The notes beneath the pieces were generated by a model. It was not told where the DNA came from, searched no databases, and worked only from the letters and a program-made list of their open reading frames with translations. From contig NZ_QBUK01000004.1 in the NCBI RefSeq assembly GCF_003058265.1, positions 1-64,000 on the forward strand: a stretch of DNA of 64,000 bases, in the 5' to 3' direction. This DNA is from Flagellimonas amoyensis. GTDB lineage: Bacteria > Bacteroidota > Bacteroidia > Flavobacteriales > Flavobacteriaceae. Within the stretch, counting starts at the first letter, position 1. Each line of letters starts with the position of its first letter. The translations under genes and the position numbers were made by a program. Below, in pieces: positions 8,067 to 15,813 of this stretch.

Positions 8067-8288
8067 ATGGAAAAATGTTTAGCAGATTCTAAAGAAATGG
8101 CAGTAAAATATCCTGATTTGACTAAAGAGTATTGTAAATGTTCAACTGCAAAGATTCAAGCGGAATTCACTCAAGCGGAATATATTGAGATTATTAAAAT
8201 TGGAATTGAAGAACTAAAGCAAAAGTTATTACCAGTATTTCCAAGCTGCTTGTCGGATTACCAAAATAATGTGAAAAAGCATAATTAA
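8067..8288 (+). CDS. Small Cys-containing protein, probably a 5'-truncated remnant
   Basis: A protein of 73 residues with the pattern KCLADSKEMA...YPDLTKEYCKCSTAKIQAEFT. A spaced Cys followed by YCxC is common in small secreted proteins of Bacteroidota, which normally carry a signal peptide before the first Cys. None is present here, and the frame begins almost at this motif, so the 5' part was probably lost at a unit junction. Function unknown. It is the last gene of the AT-rich array. Confidence 0.5.
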   Translation: MEKCLADSKEMAVKYPDLTKEYCKCSTAKIQAEFTQAEYIEIIKIGIEELKQKLLPVFPSCLSDYQNNVKKHN

Positions 8289-8309
8289 AACATTAATACT
8301 AATAAGCCT

Positions 8310-8431
8310 GCGCACAACAACGGTTCATCGCCAATAAGCGGCTCCGTTAGTAAGAAAATAATTAACTTGACCAACAAACCAATACTAAGCCGACAAATCC
8401 GCGTCTCTTACTCCGCCAACTGGCGATAACC
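8310..8431. repeat. attC-like imperfect palindrome, unit boundary 4
   Basis: GCGCACAAC (8310-8318) precedes a long imperfect palindrome with outer stem GGTTCATCGCCA (8322-8333) / TGGCGATAACC (8421-8431) and an inner stem GTAAG (8350-8354) / CTTAC (8407-8411). The sequence after it (8432-8526) has further short inverted pieces such as TTCACCTGCGGTGAA. It closes the AT-rich array; beyond 8580 base composition changes to that of the rest of the window. Confidence 0.5.
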
Positions 8432-8526
8432 GAGACCATTCAGGTCAATTCACCTGCGGTGAACTTTAATCGCTCCGTGCTACGCACTCCCGCCCTCAAA
8501 GTAAATCGAGGTAAGGCTATAGAATT

Positions 8527-8574
8527 ATGGAAATCCCAAAACCGAATGAATCAAAAACAGACGTATTAAATTGA
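8527..8574 (+). other. Orphan 15-codon start, possible truncated unit gene
   Basis: Directly after the last palindrome an ATG opens MEIPKPNESKTDVLN and then a stop. It sits where the first gene of a further unit would begin, so it may be the stump of a gene lost at the edge of the array. This is a weak call from position only. Confidence 0.2.
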
Positions 8575-8581
8575 AACATCC

Positions 8582-9280
8582 CTAAAAATATTTGGCAAAC
8601 CATTGAATGCCATCCAAACCTTTTTGGATATTCTTGACAGTGACCTTACTGGGTTTAAAGGAAGTTACCTTGGGGTCGGTTCCATAAATCTCTTCAATGG
8701 TATATGCAATGAAATTCAGTCCAGCTTCCATTTCCAGTTGGTAATCATAAGTCGCCTCCACCACATCACCGGAAAACTGATATGTGGTCGTACATTGCAT
8801 GTTCAAAGTCGTGGCCTGGTCCAAATAGATGAGTTCGTAGAAAGTACCCTTTTCAGGGTTATTGTAGGCCTCGTCTTCCAACCAGGGGATCAAAGCCTCG
8901 GTCGTAACCGGAAACAATACACCGGCATATCGTCCTTTATACCACAGTGAAATGGGTTTGATCCGTGCGGCCATGATTTCCGGATAAGTCGCTTCCTCCT
9001 GCCCCAAGCAATTGAAAGCAAGGGCATACTTAAGTTCGTTTGCAATCATTTGTTGTTCCCCGTTTTCAGGTAGGAAACTATCCTTGGATGGAAATCTAAA
9101 TTCCAGTGTTCCATCGGCCTTTAATTGTCCAATGGTAATGGATCTGTCCAGGCCCAAGGGCCAGATGGCAATGTCCATCCCTTTCATCCCTTCTAAGGGG
9201 TTGACAAGTTTTCCCGTTAAGGTCTGGGCACCGCCCAATGTGCAGAGCAGTAAGGTGAGTAGTGTAAATAACTTTTTCAT
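8582..9280 (-). CDS. Secreted protein of unknown function
   Basis: A protein of 232 residues with a clear Sec signal peptide (MKKLFTLLTLLLCTLGGAQ, cleavage near residue 20). The mature part starts LTGKLVNPLEGMKGMDIAIW and looks like an all-beta extracellular protein; no family is recognised. It is the last gene of a four-gene minus-strand set of exported proteins (12265 to 8582) and lies 83 bp after its neighbour. The neighbour shares the early SLSGKL/TLTGKL motif after its signal peptide, so the two may be distant relatives or have related N-terminal strands. Confidence 0.72.
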   Translation of the reverse strand: MKKLFTLLTLLLCTLGGAQTLTGKLVNPLEGMKGMDIAIWPLGLDRSITIGQLKADGTLEFRFPSKDSFLPENGEQQMIANELKYALAFNCLGQEEATYPEIMAARIKPISLWYKGRYAGVLFPVTTEALIPWLEDEAYNNPEKGTFYELIYLDQATTLNMQCTTTYQFSGDVVEATYDYQLEMEAGLNFIAYTIEEIYGTDPKVTSFKPSKVTVKNIQKGLDGIQWFAKYF

Positions 9281-9363
9281 CTATCAGTGTTTTGATTTTT
9301 TCGTTTCCATGACCATCTTCTGAATGACAAAAACTTGCTCATGGCTGTTGCTCGACGATTTTT

Positions 9364-9834
9364 TCAGGATACCTTCAAGGTCAGGGTCGTATGGATCGGT
9401 TGCGCATCCCTTTGTGCGGGTTTCATTTCCAAACGAATTTCATAGGTTCCGGGCATCAGCTTCCCTTTGTTGCCATTGGCCGCTTTTTGAAGGAGCGGGA
9501 TAAAATCAAAGGCTTCCACAGGAACATACATATCCCCCGGCAACCAAGGCCAATCAGAACGTTGGCTGCTTCCAATGGTTTTTCCATTGTGGGCAAGGGT
9601 CGTTTTCATCTGGAACAGCACAATGTCCTTGTCCCCTGAGCTGTTCTTGAACCGGAACAATATCTTGTGCTTACCATCCCTGAAGTTTTTGAAAAGGGAT
9701 ACCGGTTCCTGTGATTTCAATTCGGTGACCTTGTTCCAGCCTTCCACGTTCAATTTTCCCGAAAGGGATTGGCCGATAACCGTGGAAACAGCAAGGCAAA
9801 ACATAAGGCACAATATATAACGAAAAGATTTCAT
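9364..9834 (-). CDS. Secreted protein of unknown function
   Basis: A protein of 156 residues with a signal peptide (MKSFRYILCLMFCLAVSTVIGQ). The mature part is predicted mostly beta: KILFRFKNSSGDKDIVLFQMKTTL, then GTYEIRLEMKP near the C-terminus, reminiscent of an immunoglobulin-like sandwich. No catalytic motif or known family is seen. The gene is third in the minus-strand set, 148 bp after the PPC-like lipoprotein gene. Confidence 0.7.
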   Translation of the reverse strand: MKSFRYILCLMFCLAVSTVIGQSLSGKLNVEGWNKVTELKSQEPVSLFKNFRDGKHKILFRFKNSSGDKDIVLFQMKTTLAHNGKTIGSSQRSDWPWLPGDMYVPVEAFDFIPLLQKAANGNKGKLMPGTYEIRLEMKPAQRDAQPIHTTLTLKVS

Positions 9835-9982
9835 ATGAATTTATATTGATATTTTTCAGGTTTTTGTGTCTCCTTCCGACACAACAGGCCATATTGGCCG
9901 TAATTGGTCTAAAACATCTGCCGAACCAAAAATAAAGAGTTGATAACTTTATTTTCAATTGGGCAGATGCTTCTGTTCCATT

Positions 9983-11236
9983 TTACTCCACTGTGGTCAC
10001 GGTGAAGGTATAGGGCGTTATCCAAGTGTCCGGCAAAGGTTCATCAAGGTTGAGGTCGGCTGTTTTGCCATCGTTCATAAACGTACGTGCCCGCACATAG
10101 TAGGTACCCGCATCAAGCGTGGAATTGGTGGTCTTAAAGTACAGTGCCCCATCTTCCTTGTCTCCCGGCATACCTGAAATGGGCGTCAACGTGGTCACAA
10201 TCTCCCCCCCACTTTCTCTATATACATTGAGGTCGATGAAATCATCGGAAGGGCTTTGCAGCAATTGTACCTGCAATCTGGCCGGTTGAAATAGGACCAC
10301 TTTGTAATAGTCATCCTGTTCTTCCTGGATACCGTAGCCCTCATTGTTCTTGTTCGCATAGGCCTCAATGACCTCATCCTTTGGGATGAACTTGGCCTCA
10401 TCAAAATTGTCATTGGGTTCATAGCAGTCCATGATGCCCACATATTCCCATGTTATTTTATACGGTTCTGGATAAACATCCGATGGTGGTGATGCATTGT
10501 AAAAAGGTCTTGCCATAACGTCATAGGCAATGCCCGGATGCGCCGAAAAGGCCACTTTTCTGGTAAGGGGGGTATCGGTTCCGGCTGATGTACCGTTGAT
10601 GACGGGAACCTCTTCGCCAGAAACCGAAATTTCTATCCACGGTTGGGAAGGTATGGGCCCTGTTGATTCCAAGGTAACGATATAATACCCCCCTGCCGGA
10701 TCCGTCGATGCCGGGAGCAATCCGGGAAACTCATCCTCTTCACCAGCTTCCACCCATAGATCATCCTTTGCCATGGAAAAAGCATCCGGCTCATAAGGTT
10801 CACATTCGTGCAGCTCGGCAATGGGAGCAATAAATGTCCTGACCCATTTTTGGACATTGCCCGCACCGGGGCTATTGATACTGATCCTCAAGGTGTCGTC
10901 CGAGCCCATTTCCATGAACCCGCTGTAATAATTCTGGTCAGAGCCCAGTTCACCGTGTTCGTAATTGGTTTCCCCGGTGGCCTCAATGTCTTTCCATTTG
11001 ATGTTGTTTACCTGTAGGCTGGTGTTTGCCGGGTCGGTCAGCACACCCTGGTCGTTGGTGACCGTGACTTCCATACCGTTGGCATCGGGGTTATTGCCCC
11101 CTACCCTGTACCATTTTCCCTGCAGCGCATCGAGGTTATATTGCGGTTGCGGGTCATCATTCTCCCCGTCGGAGGAACAACTGCCCACTATCAAGGCCAA
11201 GGTGAACAAATACATGATTTTTGTTGAGGTTTTCAT
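9983..11236 (-). CDS. Lipoprotein with C-terminal PPC-like domain
   Basis: Starting at the ATG at 11236 (MKTSTKIMYLF), the 417-residue protein has a lipoprotein signal with lipobox IVGSCSS. The tail behind the Cys is acidic and flexible (DGENDDPQPQ), as expected for a surface-exposed lipoprotein. The C-terminal 130 residues (YEPNDNFDEA..., DDYYKVVLF, LDAGTYYVRARTF) resemble bacterial pre-peptidase C-terminal (PPC) domains, beta sandwiches that often accompany secreted enzymes. No enzyme domain is recognised in the middle. It is second in the set, 87 bp after the collagen-like gene. A 17-residue longer reading exists but lacks support. Confidence 0.72.
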   Translation of the reverse strand: MKTSTKIMYLFTLALIVGSCSSDGENDDPQPQYNLDALQGKWYRVGGNNPDANGMEVTVTNDQGVLTDPANTSLQVNNIKWKDIEATGETNYEHGELGSDQNYYSGFMEMGSDDTLRISINSPGAGNVQKWVRTFIAPIAELHECEPYEPDAFSMAKDDLWVEAGEEDEFPGLLPASTDPAGGYYIVTLESTGPIPSQPWIEISVSGEEVPVINGTSAGTDTPLTRKVAFSAHPGIAYDVMARPFYNASPPSDVYPEPYKITWEYVGIMDCYEPNDNFDEAKFIPKDEVIEAYANKNNEGYGIQEEQDDYYKVVLFQPARLQVQLLQSPSDDFIDLNVYRESGGEIVTTLTPISGMPGDKEDGALYFKTTNSTLDAGTYYVRARTFMNDGKTADLNLDEPLPDTWITPYTFTVTTVE

Positions 11237-11323
11237 AGATATACTAATTAGTGATGTTTCCGTTGTGATAAAAATTGGCATCCACATGGTGGTAATACTG
11301 GGATGCTTTAAATGTTAAATGGA

Positions 11324-12265
11324 TCAGTCCAAAAGGCCCAATAGTTCCTTGACCTCGTCATAGCCCATTTGCTGCCATGCCTTTGCATCCAAGACGTCCT
11401 TTTCCCCAGCTTTGGCGGCATTTATCTGAATACCGGCCGGAATGAGCACATAGCGCAACTTATAGTTGCCTGTCAGGTCTCTTATATCTTCTGGTAGTGC
11501 CGTAGTGCCGGACGGCCTTCGGACACTAAGATAGAAGTAGTTAAAACCCGGATTATCGCGTAAATACCAACGGGCATGCCAGTTAGAGGTAATGTCTGTG
11601 TAAGGTAACTGGTTTGTCCAAGCACCATTGATGGACAAGTAGACCAATAATACGCCACCGGAGGCCGTCATGCTTGTCAAGTCACTATAGCCTACGGCAT
11701 TCAATATGGGTGCGGGAATGGAGTATGCCGCTTCACGAAGATAAGACACAGCTGTATTGGTCCAGGGCTTCAAGTTTGTCCAAGTACTTGCCACCACATT
11801 GGCCGTGCCCTTGAGGTTGATGGGGGTGCCCCACCCAGAAGCCGACTTGGGACCAAAAAGATCTCCGGATTCTTGGTTGAGGAAGTAATCCCCTTCGGCC
11901 CCTTCCCCAGTTGAGGGATCGACCGTACCACTGAGAAACTGGCTCCCCGGCGCCCCGGCATCGCCCTGATCGCCTTTTTCCCCTTTCAATTGGAGCGGTG
12001 TGCCCCAACCGGAATCGGTTTTGGGCCCGTAGAGTTCACTGCCCGTCCCATCCAGGTACATATCGCCGTCATTACCCAAGGTTTCCGCGGGAGCACCATT
12101 GCCAAATAGGATAAGTGCCCCATCCTTTCCGGGAATGCCCTGGGGGCCCATGGGACCTGTTTCCCCGGTTTCACCTTGGGGACCCGTGACGGTTTCCTCG
12201 CTGCATGACGCAAGGAGCAATACCGCCATATATAAAAATAGAGTGTAAAATCGTGTGGTTTTCAT
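11324..12265 (-). CDS. Lipoprotein with short collagen-like repeat
   Basis: A protein of 313 residues from the ATG at 12265 (MKTTRFYTLF), with a lipoprotein signal and lipobox LLLASCS. Immediately after the Cys comes a short collagen-like G-x-y tract (GPQGETGETGPMGPQG, then IPGKDG). Two related repeats follow, about residues 55-90 and 105-145: GDMYLDGTGSELYGPK..SGWGTP.QLKG and GDYFLNQESGDLFGPK..SGWGTPINLKG. The C-terminal 150 residues are a separate beta-rich domain of unknown role. Such proteins sit on the outer membrane of Bacteroidota and may act in adhesion. The gene is first of its set and divergent from the histidine kinase, sharing a 250-bp control region with it. Confidence 0.75.
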   Translation of the reverse strand: MKTTRFYTLFLYMAVLLLASCSEETVTGPQGETGETGPMGPQGIPGKDGALILFGNGAPAETLGNDGDMYLDGTGSELYGPKTDSGWGTPLQLKGEKGDQGDAGAPGSQFLSGTVDPSTGEGAEGDYFLNQESGDLFGPKSASGWGTPINLKGTANVVASTWTNLKPWTNTAVSYLREAAYSIPAPILNAVGYSDLTSMTASGGVLLVYLSINGAWTNQLPYTDITSNWHARWYLRDNPGFNYFYLSVRRPSGTTALPEDIRDLTGNYKLRYVLIPAGIQINAAKAGEKDVLDAKAWQQMGYDEVKELLGLLD

Positions 12266-12332
12266 GTTGAGGTTTTTTGAAATGTCTAATGAAAACAAAC
12301 TTAGCCGTTAACACTTCCCCCAAAAACCCTGA

Positions 12333-12395
12333 TTTAGAATTTGGCCTGTCCAACTTAGAATTCGGGAATGGTGTCATTAGGTACCAAATTCTAGT
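12333..12395. promoter_or_regulatory. Repeated TTAGAATTYGG elements in a divergent promoter
   Basis: TTTAGAATTTGG (12333-12344) and CTTAGAATTCGG (12354-12365) are direct repeats with a 21-bp period. CCAAATTCTAGT (12384-12395) is a third, inverted copy. LytTR regulators bind pairs of direct repeats about two helical turns apart, so this is the likely binding site of the LytTR protein encoded next door. It would control the divergent lipoprotein set, the kinase operon, or both. Confidence 0.5.
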
Positions 12396-12515
12396 TCACA
12401 AGGGCCAAACCCTAATTTGTGGTGCAGGGGATGGAATCATTTTATATATTGGGGGAATCATTGGAGGCCTTGGCAATCGGGTCTTTCGTGCCGATGCGAT
12501 TTCAAACATGGAAAA

Positions 12516-14549
12516 ATGAAAAAAATAGCCCTCTTCATTATTTTTCTCCTAGCGGGGCTGTGTTCCCTTTCCGCACAGATCAGGGCCGATTCCCTTCCTT
12601 CCCGAGTGGACCTTGTGGGCCATCCGGAAGTACAGGCTTTGCGGAGCAGCCGGGAGGAATCCCTTGAGAAAATCTTGAAAACCGACGGTTGGAAAGCGTA
12701 TGATTCCTCTTTTGCCACCACCCCGGAAACGGCGATCTGGATCAAGTTCCCGCTTGAAAACACCACACTGGACACGCTTACCACCTACCTCTTTCAAAGC
12801 GGTTTCCACATGGATTTGTACCTACAAAATAATGGGGGATTCGAGCATTTTAAAAATGGTTACCTAGTGCCCTTGGGTGAACGTTCCGAGCCCAAATGGT
12901 ATTTTTTTACAGCATTGGAACTATTGCCCTTGCAGCGGTCCCTATGCTATATCCGTATCGCCAATGACTACAAAACAGGCCGTACCAACATGCCGATCTT
13001 GTATTCCAGGACTGACTATTTGGATTTTATGGACGAGGCCAGGACAAAGGAAGCCCCTTCCATTGCCTTTATCTATACCTATATCATTTCGCTCTGCTGT
13101 ATCCTTTTATTTGCCCTGGTCTTTTGGTTTCACTTGCGCAGTCGGGTCTATTTCTATTATCTCGGCTACCTTTTCTTTCAACTATTATATGCCTTTGCAG
13201 CATTACAGCCCACACTGGCAACGGTAGGAAACATTGCACGGCACGCTCCGGTTTCTTCGCAAATCTTATTTGAACCGGCGCAATTTACTTTCATCGGGTT
13301 TTACATCTTCTTTATTTTGCATCTGTTGGAAGTCAAAAACTTTAGTAAGCCGCTATCAAAGGCTTTGATAGGCTTGGGCATTTTTTGCTTTGCATACGCC
13401 TTTTTTCGTCTCATTTATAATTATCATACCTGGGATACGGATAATGCCGAAGAGTTGATTTTCTACATAGTACGGGCTATTGTAATACCGTTCAATCTTG
13501 TATTGTTCGTATGGATCATGGTAAAGGTAAAGCATCCACTCATGAAATACTTTGTGTTGGGACAAAGCCTGTTTTTTATAGGGGCATTTGTTTCGGCATT
13601 TATATCGTTTACCGAATTACATTTCGTTCCTGGCAGTATTTTCAATTTTCCTTATGCACAAAATATCATTTTCCAAGCAGGGCTTTTGGGCGAAGTGTTC
13701 TGCTTCTCCATAGCGCTTGGGGAAAAGGTGTTCCTCATCCAAAAGGAAAAGGACAGGGCCAGCCAAAAATTGATCGAGCAATTGCAACAGAACCAGATCA
13801 TGGAGGAAAAGATGCGCAAGGAACTGGACGAGCAGGTACAGCAAAAAACCGAAGAGTTGATCAAGCTCTATTCGGAAATGGAAAAGCAAAAGGAAAAACA
13901 GATCAAGAGATCCTTTGCCGAACGCCTCCGTGACATGAAAATGTTGGCCCTCCGCTCCCAGATGAACCCCCATTTCATTTTCAACAGTCTAAATGCCCTT
14001 AAAAACCTCGTGATGTTGTCACGGGAGGAGGATGCCATCCAATACCTGGACAATTTTTCGGTGCTACTCCGTACCATATTGCAGAACAGCAGCAAAAATA
14101 CCATTACCGTGGAAGAGGAACTGGAGATGCTGGAACTCTACCTCTCTTTGGAGAAAAGTCGTTTGGGCGAGGATTTCTCCTATACCATCCAATGTGACTC
14201 GCGCGAGGCACTCTCGCAATATACCATACCACCATTATTGTTGCAGCCATTCGTGGAAAATGCTATATGGCACGGGCTGCACCCCAGTAGCAAACCCGAA
14301 AAAAAACTTTCGGTCACTTTCGACACCTCACAGCAACTTCAGATCACCATCGAGGACAATGGCGTTGGGCGAAAGGAAAGTGGCAAAGCCAAGAAGACAC
14401 ATCCATCCGCTGGGACACGCATCACCCAGGAACGATTGTCGCTCTACAACCATATCAGCGAGGCCAAAATGCGCCTGGACATTTTGGATCTTGAAAACGA
14501 CGAGGGCATGCCGGAGGGCACCCGCATAACCATAACCTATAACGGATAA
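12516..14549 (+). CDS. 7TM LytS-type sensor histidine kinase
   Basis: A protein of 677 residues starting at ATG 12516 with a signal peptide (MKKIALFIIFLLAGLCSLSAQ). It has an extracellular 7TMR-DISM-type sensor domain (about 25-180; W..FPL.NTT and WYFFTALEL segments), seven membrane helices (about 190-400) and a long coiled coil (about 410-475). The kinase has the His_kinase/LytS family box with His486 in NPHFIFNSLNALKNL and an ATPase domain with N-box FVENAIWHGLHP and G-box IEDNGVGRKES. The sensor would bind an extracellular, perhaps carbohydrate-related, ligand, as known for DISM receptors. Only 2 bp separate its stop from the regulator gene, so they form an operon. Confidence 0.9.
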   Translation: MKKIALFIIFLLAGLCSLSAQIRADSLPSRVDLVGHPEVQALRSSREESLEKILKTDGWKAYDSSFATTPETAIWIKFPLENTTLDTLTTYLFQSGFHMDLYLQNNGGFEHFKNGYLVPLGERSEPKWYFFTALELLPLQRSLCYIRIANDYKTGRTNMPILYSRTDYLDFMDEARTKEAPSIAFIYTYIISLCCILLFALVFWFHLRSRVYFYYLGYLFFQLLYAFAALQPTLATVGNIARHAPVSSQILFEPAQFTFIGFYIFFILHLLEVKNFSKPLSKALIGLGIFCFAYAFFRLIYNYHTWDTDNAEELIFYIVRAIVIPFNLVLFVWIMVKVKHPLMKYFVLGQSLFFIGAFVSAFISFTELHFVPGSIFNFPYAQNIIFQAGLLGEVFCFSIALGEKVFLIQKEKDRASQKLIEQLQQNQIMEEKMRKELDEQVQQKTEELIKLYSEMEKQKEKQIKRSFAERLRDMKMLALRSQMNPHFIFNSLNALKNLVMLSREEDAIQYLDNFSVLLRTILQNSSKNTITVEEELEMLELYLSLEKSRLGEDFSYTIQCDSREALSQYTIPPLLLQPFVENAIWHGLHPSSKPEKKLSVTFDTSQQLQITIEDNGVGRKESGKAKKTHPSAGTRITQERLSLYNHISEAKMRLDILDLENDEGMPEGTRITITYNG

Positions 14550-14551
14550 CC

Positions 14552-15310
14552 ATGGCCAATATCATTATCATCGATGACGAAATGCACTGCGTGAACGTAT
14601 TGAAAAACCTCATCACCAAGGTGCATCCCGACTACAAGATCGCGGGGACGTTCTGCAACTCCATCCAAGGTTTGGAGTATCTTCAAGCCCATACCCCCGA
14701 TCTTTTGTTCCTGGACATTGAGATGCCCAACCTGAACGGTTTTGCGCTGCTGGACAAAATCCTGCCCATCGATTTTGATATTATTTTCACGACGGCCTAT
14801 GACCAATATGCCATTCGGGCGTTTCAGTACAGCGCCATAAATTATCTGTTAAAGCCCATTACCGAAAAAAGTATAGTGCAGGCATTGTCAAATTGGGAAA
14901 AACGCCGTAAAAAGACCAATCCTGAACAGTGGGACCTTTTGCGGCTCAATCTGAAGGGCACTGTGAAGGACCTATCCAAGATTGCCCTGCCCACCGGTGC
15001 CGGATACCATATTGTTGAGATCAGGGACATTGTGCGTTGTGAATCGGACAACAACTACACGAACTTTTTCTTCGATGATGGGAACAAACTGCTCATTTGC
15101 CGAACACTGAAAGAAATTGAGGAAATGTTACAGGACTATGGCTTCCTGCGTGTGCACCAATCCCATTTGATCAACCCCCAATTTGTCAAGGGCATTTTGA
15201 AAAGGGATGGGGGCACCGTGTTGATGAAAGACGATAGGGAAATCCCCGTCTCACGGCAAAAAAGGAATGAAATAAACGGCATTTTGGAGTCCATGTTGCG
15301 GTTTAAATAA
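14552..15310 (+). CDS. LytTR-family response regulator
   Basis: A protein of 252 residues: a receiver domain (about 1-120) with acidic pocket DDE near the start, phospho-acceptor Asp55 in LLFLDIEMPN and Lys in YLLKPI, then a LytTR DNA-binding domain (about 145-250; VRCESDNNYTNFFF and FLRVHQSHLINPQFVKGI). It is the partner of the upstream LytS-type kinase. The repeated elements at 12333-12395 are the obvious candidate targets. The stretch after the gene is non-coding to 15813. Confidence 0.92.
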   Translation: MANIIIIDDEMHCVNVLKNLITKVHPDYKIAGTFCNSIQGLEYLQAHTPDLLFLDIEMPNLNGFALLDKILPIDFDIIFTTAYDQYAIRAFQYSAINYLLKPITEKSIVQALSNWEKRRKKTNPEQWDLLRLNLKGTVKDLSKIALPTGAGYHIVEIRDIVRCESDNNYTNFFFDDGNKLLICRTLKEIEEMLQDYGFLRVHQSHLINPQFVKGILKRDGGTVLMKDDREIPVSRQKRNEINGILESMLRFK

Positions 15311-15407
15311 GTTAGAAAATATAAGGTGAACTTGAAACAAAAAAGTGGACAATCAGTTAAGAGTCATGCCGCTGATTTTAGGACTATCTCATAAAGTGTG
15401 TAAATAG

Positions 15408-15439
15408 AAAATTAGCGGGGGCATGCCCCCGCTAATTTT
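15408..15439 (+). terminator. Terminator downstream of the LytTR gene
   Basis: A perfect 32-bp palindrome: left arm AAAATTAGCGGGGGCA, right arm its exact complement, followed by further T residues. It lies 97 bp after the response regulator stop and can act in both directions. Confidence 0.7.
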
Positions 15440-15736
15440 TTGTCTAATTTTAAATATTTGCACAATACAGGGCATCCCCATTCACTATGGGTATTCTAAT
15501 CTAAATGGGGGATGACAACTGTAGGAAGTTAACTATTTGGAGATGTGAAATTTATAAAATAAAAATCTATTGCAGATTTTCCTTATAAAAACTGGGGTTT
15601 TCCTGCAAAATGAGGTTAAATTTTTGTAAAGTCACCTATTCGGTGAGCATAATTTTACCAAGGACTGAAAACCCCTTATTTATTGGGGTTTTGAACGATA
15701 GGTTCTGGTGCCTCCGGCTCCACTGAAACATCATCA

Positions 15737-15771
15737 AAAAAATCCTGTAAATAATGTTTACAGGATTTTTT
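15737..15771 (-). terminator. Terminator downstream of the GH43 lipoprotein gene
   Basis: A stem AAAAAATCCTGTAAA (15737-15751) / TTTACAGGATTTTTT (15757-15771) with a 5-base loop and T-tracts on both strands. It lies 43 bp beyond the stop of the minus-strand GH43 gene. Confidence 0.75.
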
Positions 15772-15813
15772 CATGTATTCTCAAGATGTCCACCGTATAA
15801 TCGTCTCCACTTT

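Larger units (their letters stand above)
15311..15813. other. Non-coding stretch with hairpins and tRNA/IS-like pieces
   Basis: No gene is seen. GGACTATCTCATAAAGTGTG (start of 15381-15405) resembles the end of IS256-type elements. GGTTCTGGTGCCTCCGGCTC (starting about 15701) followed by CACT resembles the 3' end of a tRNA or tmRNA, without a complete gene. AAAACCCC/GGGGTTTT (15668-15692) is a further small hairpin. These suggest an old insertion scar; each resemblance alone is weak. Confidence 0.3.

Noticed and set aside
2843..8431. CRISPR array
   Set aside because: The repeated elements are long imperfect palindromes at gene boundaries with spacing of 1-2 kb, not short regularly spaced repeats.
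15701..15724. Complete tRNA or tmRNA gene
   Set aside because: Only a 3'-end-like stretch is visible; no matching acceptor 5' strand, anticodon arm or tag sequence could be found upstream.
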